Shown here in pieces: positions 6,386 to 12,139 of a DNA stretch of 14,306 nt (position 1 is the stretch's first letter; every line of letters begins with the position of its first letter). Made by a program: the position numbers and the translations under genes. The DNA comes from Methanobacteriota archaeon. GTDB taxonomy: Archaea; Halobacteriota; Methanocellia; Methanocellales; Methanocellaceae. The DNA lies in NCBI GenBank assembly GCA_023436075.1, contig JAEZKS010000073.1, positions 1 through 14,306 on the forward strand, given 5' to 3'. The notes beneath the pieces were generated by a model. It saw nothing but the letters and a program-made list of their open reading frames with translations, was not told the origin of the DNA and made no database searches.

Positions 6386-6625
6386 ATGACCGTAAGAAAC
6401 GAGCTGTTCAAACAGATCACTGGAGCGCTGTCAAACGCGAAGTTCCCGATAAAGACCCCACAGGAATTACTTGCGGCGTTCCCGGATGGCGCTAACACGA
6501 CCTGCAAGGCCGACGGTGTCAAGATGACAGCAGGGGAGGCCGGCAAGCTACTGAAGCTCCAGGACTTCCCGTTCAAGAGCGCCGGACAGGTGGCGAACGT
6601 CATACTGGAACGGGCGGGGCTGTAA
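6386..6625 (+). CDS. MTH865-like family protein
   Basis: A 79-residue soluble protein matching what I remember of Methanothermobacter MTH865: FPIKTPQELLAAFPDGANTTCK in the centre and LLKLQDFPFKSAGQVANVILERAGL at the C-terminus, with the same overall length. The MTH865 fold is a small helical domain of unknown function, so no reaction is assigned. Start ATG 6386 is preferred over TTG 6368 because GAGGT (6374-6378) is seven bases upstream. The iron-sulfur flavoprotein gene follows after 38 bases in the same direction with its own GGTGA site, so the two may share a transcript and MTH865 may have a redox-linked role (inference from position only). Confidence 0.88.
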   Translation: MTVRNELFKQITGALSNAKFPIKTPQELLAAFPDGANTTCKADGVKMTAGEAGKLLKLQDFPFKSAGQVANVILERAGL

Positions 6626-6663
6626 TCAGTTTTAGGTTTTTATGGGGTTTCGGTGACGGTTCA

Positions 6664-7374
6664 ATGTCTATGGAAGTTCTCGGGGTCAGCGGAAGCCCCG
6701 TTAAAAACAGCAACACGGACACGCTGGTTAAGGCCATTCTTAAATCAACCGACATGGAGATAAAGTTCGTTAAGCTCTCCGATATCAGGGTCGGGCCTTG
6801 TATCGCGTGCAGGAAGTGCGCTTACACCAATGAATGTGTGCTCAATGACGACTTTAAATGGCTCTCTCAGGACGTGCTGGACGCGAAAGCTATCGTCATT
6901 GGCTCTCCTGTCATGTATAATGCCGCCAGTGCCTATACTAAGGCGTTTATGGAACGTCAGTATTCATTGCGCCACGTGAAGCTCCTCACGCAGGGTAAAA
7001 TAGGCGCATCTGTGGTCGTCGGGGAACTCCGGGCAGACGCCGTTACCCAGTGGTTCACCCAGTTCATGATGTCGGCCGGGATGGAGATAGCAGGCTCGAT
7101 GAGCGCTTTCGGCGATCCCGGCTGTTTTAACTGCGGACCGGGAGAAACGTGCAGCTACTCGATATGGAACTCTATGGCTAAGAGGGAAGGGACGGATAAT
7201 TTTTACATGAAGGCATATGCGGGATACCTGAAAGCCCTCCCGGACAACGATCCGCTGAGAAATCCCTCGTATAAAATCCTTAAGCACAGGTTCGTGGAAG
7301 ATGATCCGGAGGTGATGGCTCAGGCAAAGGCCATAGGTCGAGAGATCAGGAGAAGACTACTGGCTAAAAAATGA
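6664..7374 (+). CDS. Iron-sulfur flavoprotein (Isf-like, flavodoxin fold)
   Basis: A 236-residue protein with an N-terminal flavodoxin-like FMN fold: the phosphate-binding loop GSPVKNSNTD at about residues 10-19 and a second flavin loop GSPVMYNAASA at about 80-90. The compact motif CX2CX2CX5C (C46, C49, C52, C58) matches the 4Fe-4S site of methanogen Isf, an FMN/4Fe-4S electron carrier reduced by ferredoxin and linked to oxygen and peroxide defence. A second cysteine group (about C154, C157, C163: CFNCGPGETC) and a longer C-terminal helix region are not part of the minimal Isf as I remember it. The start at ATG 6664 is supported by GGTGA seven bases upstream. It ends 15 bases from the convergent RNase Z gene. 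The reduction partner and substrate are unknown. Confidence 0.87.
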   Translation: MSMEVLGVSGSPVKNSNTDTLVKAILKSTDMEIKFVKLSDIRVGPCIACRKCAYTNECVLNDDFKWLSQDVLDAKAIVIGSPVMYNAASAYTKAFMERQYSLRHVKLLTQGKIGASVVVGELRADAVTQWFTQFMMSAGMEIAGSMSAFGDPGCFNCGPGETCSYSIWNSMAKREGTDNFYMKAYAGYLKALPDNDPLRNPSYKILKHRFVEDDPEVMAQAKAIGREIRRRLLAKK

Positions 7375-7389
7375 AGCTCGCTACTCTAT

Positions 7390-8304
7390 CTATTCGATGA
7401 GAGGTATCTCGACTTCAGTGAAATCGTCGGCGACGGTCACGTTCTCGAAATGTTTCTTCGCGTCCGCCAGCAGCGGAGCGGGGTCCTGAGCATAGCGTGA
7501 GCTGACGTGGGTCAGGATCAGCTGTTTAACGCCCGCACGGGCGGCCAGCTTTGCGACTCCGCTGGCCGTGGAATGCATGGTTTCCCCGGCCTTGTCTGCC
7601 ATGTCGTCCGCGAAGGTGGCTTCGGATATCCAGACGTCCGCGTCTTTCAGATGAGAAAGAAAAGCTTCGGAAGGGATCGTATCGCCGGTGTAGACGATAG
7701 TCCGGCCGGGACGGGGCTCGCCGACGACATCTTCGCTAGAGATTTTCCTGCCGTTGGCCTCCACGGTTTCGCCACGGTGGAGCCGGCCGAACAGCGGCCC
7801 TTCGGGAACGCCCAGCTCCAGCGCCCGTGCCTTGTTGAAACGGCCGGGACGGGGCTTTTCCCGCAGCACGTAGCCGAGGCCGGGAACGCTATGGTAATTG
7901 CGGAACGCCTCGATAGTATAGTCCCGGAACTCTATCCGGTCCCCCGGATCGAGCCGCCGCGCGATGAGCGGGAAGCCAAGGTTAAGGTAGCCGAGACGAC
8001 TGAGCAGATCGCAGAACTCTTCCACGAACTCGGGCCCGTAGATATAGAGCGGCTCAGTTCGCCCCTGAAAGCTCATCGTCTGCAGCAGACCCGGAATGCC
8101 CAGCGTGTGGTCAGCATGGAAATGGCTTAAAAAGATCGAGGCCACGTCCATGAAGCCAGAGCGAGCCTTCATCATCTGTCGCTGCGTGCCCTCGCCGCAG
8201 TCGAACAGCATGCGCTCGCCTTCGCGCAGCACCATGAGAGCAGGCATGCCCCGGTTAGGCGTCGGTACGGAGCCGGACGTGCCGAGGAAGATGATCTTGA
8301 GCAT
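7390..8304 (-). CDS. rnz: Ribonuclease Z (tRNA 3' endonuclease)
   Basis: A 304-residue metallo-beta-lactamase-fold nuclease, typical length for the short-form RNase Z. It cuts the 3' trailer from tRNA precursors in the cytosol. The zinc ligands are visible: HFHADH at residues 61-66 (motif II), H138 in NYHSVPGLGY, D208 in YTGDT, H244 in ETMHST and H266 in LTHVSSRY. The N-terminus LGTSGSVPTPNRG is the family opening, and residues about 152-200 form the tRNA-gripping arm with GPLFGRLHRGETV. The start is ATG 8304. A TATA box at 8330-8340 predicts a leaderless or nearly leaderless message. It stands alone, convergent with isf. Confidence 0.95.
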   Translation of the reverse strand: MLKIIFLGTSGSVPTPNRGMPALMVLREGERMLFDCGEGTQRQMMKARSGFMDVASIFLSHFHADHTLGIPGLLQTMSFQGRTEPLYIYGPEFVEEFCDLLSRLGYLNLGFPLIARRLDPGDRIEFRDYTIEAFRNYHSVPGLGYVLREKPRPGRFNKARALELGVPEGPLFGRLHRGETVEANGRKISSEDVVGEPRPGRTIVYTGDTIPSEAFLSHLKDADVWISEATFADDMADKAGETMHSTASGVAKLAARAGVKQLILTHVSSRYAQDPAPLLADAKKHFENVTVADDFTEVEIPLIE

Positions 8305-8329
8305 ACAGCCGGTTTCTACGCGTCCAAAT

Positions 8330-8340
8330 CATATAAATTA
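8330..8340 (-). promoter_or_regulatory. TATA box for rnz
   Basis: The minus strand reads TAATTTATATG. It lies about 30 bases before ATG 8304, which leaves almost no leader. Confidence 0.55.
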
Positions 8341-8396
8341 TAGGCATCGCATGTCTTTTTGTACAGGCTATCCGGCGGCTCAGCAGATACAACAAC

Positions 8397-8951
8397 TCAG
8401 GCTTTGCCATTCCCGTTCCTGCGGGTGAAGAGGACCATCGCGAACAGTCCTCCGACGGCGGCCAGGCCGAACGGAAGGCCTTCGCCGAGAGTGTCCTTAG
8501 CTGGCATTTCGCCCACGGTGATCGGGAGGAAATATCGGAGCGGCCTCGGGGTGGGCGATGGCGGCAGGAACTCCCGGTATGCCGGCTCGGTCTCGACGTA
8601 CCCTGGCAGCACGACGTTGGCAGTGGCCGTCCCTGTTGTCCCAGAGCTGAGATCGACGACAGCGAAGAAACTGATACCGCCCTTCTCGGCGGTCACGTTA
8701 TAGATGCCCGGCGGCACGTCGGTGAAGGTATAGATTCCCGCGTTGTTGCCAGTTCCATTGCTGCTCAACTGCGGGTTCTCCGGCACGTTGGCGAGGTTAC
8801 CGTACTCGTCCAGGAGCAACACGTTAGCGTTCGGCACGGCATGGCTGCCGGGAGACGCCAATATCACGCCGGTGATTGTGCCGGTCTCCTGGGCGGTCGC
8901 AGGCGAAAAGAACAGGGCGAGAAAGATCAGTATAGCTGCCGCTATCCTCAT
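8397..8951 (-). CDS. Secreted, C-terminally anchored carboxypeptidase-regulatory-like domain protein
   Basis: A 184-residue cell-surface protein. Residues 1-20 (MRIAAAILIFLALFFSPATA) are a clear signal peptide with a likely cleavage after ATA. The middle (about 22-118) is a beta-sandwich of the carboxypeptidase regulatory-like type: GTITGVILASPGSHAVPNANVLLLD, then GIYTFTDVPPGIYNVTAEKGG, the usual order for such a domain. A proline-rich linker (PPSPTPRPLRYF) leads to a C-terminal hydrophobic segment (about 158-175) and a short positive tail (RRNGNGKA), so the protein is anchored outside the membrane. The function is probably adhesion or envelope structure; the ligand is unknown. ATG 8951 is about 25 bases from a TATA box. 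Its 3' end is 92 bases from the start of rnz on the same strand. Confidence 0.83.
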   Translation of the reverse strand: MRIAAAILIFLALFFSPATAQETGTITGVILASPGSHAVPNANVLLLDEYGNLANVPENPQLSSNGTGNNAGIYTFTDVPPGIYNVTAEKGGISFFAVVDLSSGTTGTATANVVLPGYVETEPAYREFLPPSPTPRPLRYFLPITVGEMPAKDTLGEGLPFGLAAVGGLFAMVLFTRRNGNGKA

Positions 8952-8970
8952 GATAATTTAATATAAAATT

Positions 8971-8981
8971 TATTATATAAA
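8971..8981 (-). promoter_or_regulatory. TATA-rich promoter of the secreted protein
   Basis: The minus strand reads TTTATATAATA in a 35-base AT-only neighbourhood. The spacing to ATG 8951 predicts a leaderless message. Confidence 0.5.
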
Positions 8982-9024
8982 ATAATATGCCGGAAAACGA
9001 GCGCTGGCAGAATAAAGAAAGGGC

Positions 9025-10062
9025 TTACAAATAGCCCTTTTTCTTCAGCAGCTCGGCGTTCAGTATGCTGGCGCCGGCGGCGCCCCTGATGGTATTGTGG
9101 CCCATGCACACATACTTGATGGCGCCCGCGTTGTCATCCTTGCGGATGCGCCCGACCGAGACGCTCATGCCGTTGCCCTGCATGCGATCCAGGCGTGGCT
9201 GGGGACGGTCCGGCTCCTCGCGGACGATGATCGCATTCTTCGGGGAGGTGGGCAGATCGGACAACCCGGGATTAAACTTCTGGAAGGCCTTCTTCACGTC
9301 CTCCGGCGATGGGTCTTTCTTCGCCTTCAGCCAGACGGACATAGTGTGGCCATCGAGCACTGCCACACGGTGGCATGCTGCACTCACCCAGAACGGGGCG
9401 TCCTTGACTGCGTCCTTCTCGAACGAGCCGAGCAGCTTCAGCGTTTCGGACTCCATCTTCTCTTCCTCCTTGCCGATGTAGGGGATCATGTTATCCAGGA
9501 TCGCCATGGAGGGCACGCCCTCGTAGCCGGCTCCGCTGACCGCCTGCATGGTAGAGACGTGGATGTTCTCGATGCCGAACTTCATGAGCGGCTTCAGTGT
9601 GACCACCATCATGATGGTGCTGCAGTTGGGGTTAGTGATGATTGCGCCGTCCCATTTGCGCTTCTTACGCTGGACGTCGATCAGCGCCAGGTGCTCCGGG
9701 TTGACCTCCGGGATCACCAGCGGCACGTCCTTCTCCATGCGCCACGCGCTGGCATTGGAGGCGACGATGATGCCGGCCTTCGCGAAATCGGCCTCTATCT
9801 TGAGCGCGTCTTCCGTGGGGAGGGCCGAGAACACGATGTCCGCCTTCACTTTCTTCGGGTCTGTAGGCACGACGGTCAGGTTTCTGACTTTCTCCGGCAT
9901 GCTTTCTTCGAGCCGCCATTTGGCGACTTCCTCGTAAGGCTTGCCTGCACTACGCTCCGACGCCGCAAGGGCTGTGATCTCGAACCAGGGATGGTTAGCC
10001 AGCATCTGTACGAACCGCTGGCCTACGTTCCCCGTCGCTCCCAAAATTCCGGCTTTGATCAT
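9025..10062 (-). CDS. asd: Aspartate-semialdehyde dehydrogenase
   Basis: 345 residues, the archaeal/fungal-type length. It catalyses NADPH-dependent conversion of aspartyl phosphate to aspartate semialdehyde, the branch point to lysine, threonine, methionine and isoleucine. The N-terminal Rossmann loop is GILGATGNVGQRFV (residues 5-18). The catalytic cysteine is C147 in TNPNCSTIM, followed by MQAVSGAGYEGV. The catalytic histidine is probably H239 in HRVAVLDGHT, after the substrate-binding SAACHR. The start is ATG 10062; the in-frame GTG 10071 lies inside the ribosome binding site GGTGAGGAC. It lies 39 bases downstream of a ferredoxin gene, with which it may be co-transcribed; no other amino-acid pathway gene is adjacent. 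Confidence 0.96.
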   Translation of the reverse strand: MIKAGILGATGNVGQRFVQMLANHPWFEITALAASERSAGKPYEEVAKWRLEESMPEKVRNLTVVPTDPKKVKADIVFSALPTEDALKIEADFAKAGIIVASNASAWRMEKDVPLVIPEVNPEHLALIDVQRKKRKWDGAIITNPNCSTIMMVVTLKPLMKFGIENIHVSTMQAVSGAGYEGVPSMAILDNMIPYIGKEEEKMESETLKLLGSFEKDAVKDAPFWVSAACHRVAVLDGHTMSVWLKAKKDPSPEDVKKAFQKFNPGLSDLPTSPKNAIIVREEPDRPQPRLDRMQGNGMSVSVGRIRKDDNAGAIKYVCMGHNTIRGAAGASILNAELLKKKGYL

Positions 10063-10101
10063 TGTCCTCACCAGACTTATGTACGATCTATAAGCACTTT
10101 A

Positions 10102-10281
10102 TTATTTCTTCTCGACCTTGATGGCCTCCGTCGGGCAGGCCGAGACACAGTCGCCGCAGTCCTGACATCTCTCGGAGTCCACCTTCGGGAACTCGTCTTC
10201 CATCTCGATGGCCGCCTCGGGGCAGGCATCGACGCACGTTCCGCAGCCGACACAGGTTTCCTTGTCCACTTTCGCTACCAT
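10102..10281 (-). CDS. 2[4Fe-4S] ferredoxin, 59 residues
   Basis: A small cytosolic electron carrier with two full CX2CX2CX3CP motifs: CVGCGTCVDACPEAAIE at residues 10-26 and CQDCGDCVSACPTEAIK at residues 39-55. Each would bind one 4Fe-4S cluster, as in clostridial-type ferredoxins that serve methanogen hydrogenases, CO dehydrogenase and formylmethanofuran dehydrogenase. The start is ATG 10281, with GGAGGA about nine bases upstream. It precedes asd by 39 bases in the same direction. The AT-rich gap (GCTTATAGATC on the minus strand) might also give asd its own start. The partner enzyme cannot be deduced here. Confidence 0.95.
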   Translation of the reverse strand: MVAKVDKETCVGCGTCVDACPEAAIEMEDEFPKVDSERCQDCGDCVSACPTEAIKVEKK

Positions 10282-10324
10282 TATAGGGTATCCTCCAGTT
10301 AAATGGACTAGAGTAGTTATACAT

Positions 10325-10335
10325 CATACTTAAAC
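10325..10335 (-). promoter_or_regulatory. TATA-like box for ferredoxin
   Basis: The minus strand reads GTTTAAGTATG, about 45 bases before ATG 10281. Transcription is expected near 10303, just ahead of the GGAGGA site. A small 6-bp hairpin (GTAGCT/AGCTAC, 10368-10387) lies further upstream in this divergent gap. Confidence 0.4.
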
Positions 10336-10402
10336 GTTTTTCAGGAGCGGAGCATAGCGATCTACGGGTAGCTTGCCGGAGAGCTACGCGCGATTAGCAG
10401 TC

Positions 10403-10409
10403 GTTTATT
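10403..10409 (+). promoter_or_regulatory. TATA-like box for mmp8
   Basis: GTTTATT on the plus strand predicts transcription starting near 10432. The message would carry a leader of about 55 bases containing the dyad at 10452-10478. Confidence 0.35.
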
Positions 10410-10451
10410 GATCAACGGTCGTCTCGCAGCCTGCGCACCGGCAACGCTATG

Positions 10452-10478
10452 TAAGATCAGTGATATTGTCTGATCTTA
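10452..10478 (+). promoter_or_regulatory. Leader hairpin/dyad immediately before the mmp8 ribosome binding site
   Basis: TAAGATCAG, nine bases, CTGATCTTA: a perfect 9-bp stem with a 9-nt loop. Its 3' end shares a base with the ribosome binding site AGAGGA (10478-10483), so folding could modulate translation of Mmp8. As DNA it could equally be an operator downstream of the promoter. Confidence 0.6.
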
Positions 10479-10489
10479 GAGGAATGAAG

Positions 10490-11323
10490 ATGGACGAGCA
10501 TGTGATCGAGGGGCTGGGCAAGGCCCGGATCGTAATCAGGGAAGGAAAAGTGGCGGAGGTCGGCGATCCGCAACTGGGATACTGCCCCATTTTCGACAAA
10601 CACAGGGGAATCAAGAAGATCGACAAAGAGGTCATCACGAAGAATATGCAGTTCCGCATCGACGACTTCGGCATGTGCACGCCCCGCCGGGTGCTGAAGA
10701 TGAAGGACTTCCTTTCTTTCGGCGTGTCGGAGATCATCTGCACGGCAATGACGAAAAAGTACGTCGACGCAGCCGTGCTGGTCTGCGAGGGAACCGGAAC
10801 GCTGATCGTCACCGACCCGGAGATGGTACAGGGCATCGGCGGCCGGGTGTCCGGCCTGGTGAGCACCACGCCCATACCGGAGATCATCGATCGTATAGGC
10901 AAAGAGAACGTACTGGATCCCCGGATAGCAAAGATCGACCAGATCGCCGGCGCGGAGAAGGCCATAGCCATGGGCTACAGGAACATCGCCGTGTCCGTGA
11001 TCAACGGCTCGATGGCGAAGGCGCTGAAAGATATGGAAAAGAAGCATCCGGGCGTGAGCATTTACACGTTCGTGGTCCACGCCACTGGCACCACGCCCCA
11101 GGAGGCGGAGCTGGTCTACCAGTACGCGGACGTGTCCACTGGCTGCGCGTCGAAGTTCATCCGCGAGCATGGGCTGAAGAACCATGTCTTCAAGGTCGGC
11201 GACTCGATCCCCATCTTCGGCATCACCCCGCGCGGCATCCGCCTGATCGAAGAGCGCATAAAGTTCATAGGAAAGGAGATCAAGCCTAACCCGCAGGCTC
11301 CGCAGCCAGACAGGCTGCTGTGA
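10490..11323 (+). CDS. mmp8: Methanogenesis marker protein 8 (DUF2099 family)
   Basis: 277 residues, full length. The sequence fits the methanogen-restricted family that I know as methanogenesis marker 8: DEHVIEGLGKARIVIREGKVAEVG at the N-terminus, then YCPIFDKHRGIKKI, FRIDDFGMCTPRRVLKMKDFLSFGVSE, DPEMVQGIGGRVSGLVSTTPIPE and VVHATGTTPQEAELV. The function is not established; its distribution links it to methyl-coenzyme M reductase biology. Conserved cysteines (YCP, GMCTP and others) could be metal ligands. ATG 10490 is chosen over GTG 10460 and ATG 10484 because AGAGGA is six bases upstream of it and the remaining protein starts at the family N-terminus. Cytosolic and single-gene, divergent from the ferredoxin. 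It is the best evidence that this organism is a methanogen. Confidence 0.9.
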   Translation: MDEHVIEGLGKARIVIREGKVAEVGDPQLGYCPIFDKHRGIKKIDKEVITKNMQFRIDDFGMCTPRRVLKMKDFLSFGVSEIICTAMTKKYVDAAVLVCEGTGTLIVTDPEMVQGIGGRVSGLVSTTPIPEIIDRIGKENVLDPRIAKIDQIAGAEKAIAMGYRNIAVSVINGSMAKALKDMEKKHPGVSIYTFVVHATGTTPQEAELVYQYADVSTGCASKFIREHGLKNHVFKVGDSIPIFGITPRGIRLIEERIKFIGKEIKPNPQAPQPDRLL

Positions 11324-11647
11324 GCTAAAACGAGCGCACAGGGCATGTAAAAAAGACCCGCCTTCTGCAAGGACTGTTATGGAGGCATGGCAGCTGGTTA
11401 TGGAGGAGGCGCTGGCGGGAGCGAGTCGCCCCCGCCATCGCAAATTCTGGTGTGTGTCACGGTTGCCATACATTCTCTGTGGCCATCAGTATTTAAAGGT
11501 CGCAACGGGGACATTTTTGCCCGGAACTCTTCCGAAGCGACTCATGATTCAGGAAAATAGAGAGAGGAATGCCACTCTTTCAGTAGCTTTCCGGCAAACA
11601 ATGCTTTAATATTAATCCTTTTTAACCCGGGCCTCGATAATAGCTGA

Positions 11648-11663
11648 TGTACGAATTCGTACA
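11648..11663. promoter_or_regulatory. Perfect 16-bp palindrome
   Basis: TGTACGAATTCGTACA is its own reverse complement. It lies about 490 bases before the nitrogenase-like start and only two bases before the inverted repeat at 11666. It does not match the GGAA-N6-TTCC operator that I know for NrpR in methanogens. Candidate regulator site of unknown identity. Confidence 0.5.
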
Positions 11664-11665
11664 AT

Positions 11666-11719
11666 TGGATAAGCCCTGGCCTGAACTTAGGAACTCTCAT
11701 ACCTCCCGGGGCTTATCCA
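11666..11719. repeat. Inverted repeat, 11-bp perfect arms
   Basis: TGGATAAGCCC at 11666-11676 and GGGCTTATCCA at 11709-11719, separated by 32 bases. As RNA it forms a stem with a large loop; as DNA it may pair with the adjacent palindrome as part of one regulatory or structural element. Confidence 0.6.
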
Positions 11720-12070
11720 GAAGAATGTTACTTTTCATATAGCCGAGGTCAGGCATTTTAGATAGTAACGTCAGGTATCTTTTCTCTGACTACGAATAGC
11801 CATGGACGGAGATCGTGAGATCGTAAGCACTTTAAAGGGCTATGGACCTGCGGAACTCGATAGCCTCGGGTACAGACCGCTGCCGCATCGTCATCGAGAA
11901 AAATAGCTGTTTTCACATGGGCACTATCCGGACGGTGAAATCCGCGCTGCCAGTGCGTCAGGTAACCGATGGTGCTATCGCCTGATGAGGATGCGCAAAT
12001 AAAATCGGGTATTGCAAGGCCCTTGTGCACATATTTGTGTTATTTGTGCCCATTCTTGCTTTTTTCTTGC

Positions 12071-12079
12071 ATTATTTAT
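12071..12079 (+). promoter_or_regulatory. TATA-like box for the nitrogenase-like genes
   Basis: ATTATTTAT. Transcription is expected near 12100, leaving a leader of about 40 bases that includes AGAAGGTGAG (12127-12136). This placement supports translation starting near 12140 rather than at ATG 12302. Confidence 0.4.
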
Positions 12080-12139
12080 CCTGACCCTTCAAAATAATAC
12101 TTAACGATAATTGCCCAGGCATTAGCAGAAGGTGAGAAC

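Larger units (their letters stand above)
11324..12139. other. 816-base intergenic region upstream of the nitrogenase-like genes
   Basis: No convincing gene is seen. It holds the 16-bp palindrome (11648-11663), an inverted repeat (11666-11719) and, near its end, short direct repeats: ATTTGTG twice at nine-base spacing (12033-12048) and TTCTTGC twice (12053-12070). An isolated TATA-like block (CAGTATTTAAAGG, about 11487-11499) could start an untranslated RNA, but there is no other support. The gap is much longer than others in this window, which fits a regulated promoter region or an eroded gene. Confidence 0.5.

Noticed and set aside
9097..10302. Long plus-strand open frame opposite asd and ferredoxin
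   Set aside because: It runs through two clearly identified minus-strand genes and its product is low-complexity, histidine- and arginine-rich, typical of antisense reading.
10457..11473. Long minus-strand open frame opposite mmp8
   Set aside because: The plus strand matches a known family over its full length, and the antisense product has no motif.
11379..11609. 76-codon plus-strand frame after mmp8
   Set aside because: No recognisable domain, no good ribosome binding site, erratic composition, and it crosses a TATA-like block; considered non-coding.
11758..12030. 90-codon minus-strand frame upstream of the nitrogenase-like genes
   Set aside because: No motif, no ribosome binding site that I could support and uneven codon use. 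It may be a remnant of a gene, but nothing identifies it.
12132..12134. GTG at 12132 as start of the NifD-like gene
   Set aside because: It is in a different frame that reaches a stop before the conserved cysteines, and it is itself part of the ribosome binding site. It would only work with a frameshift.
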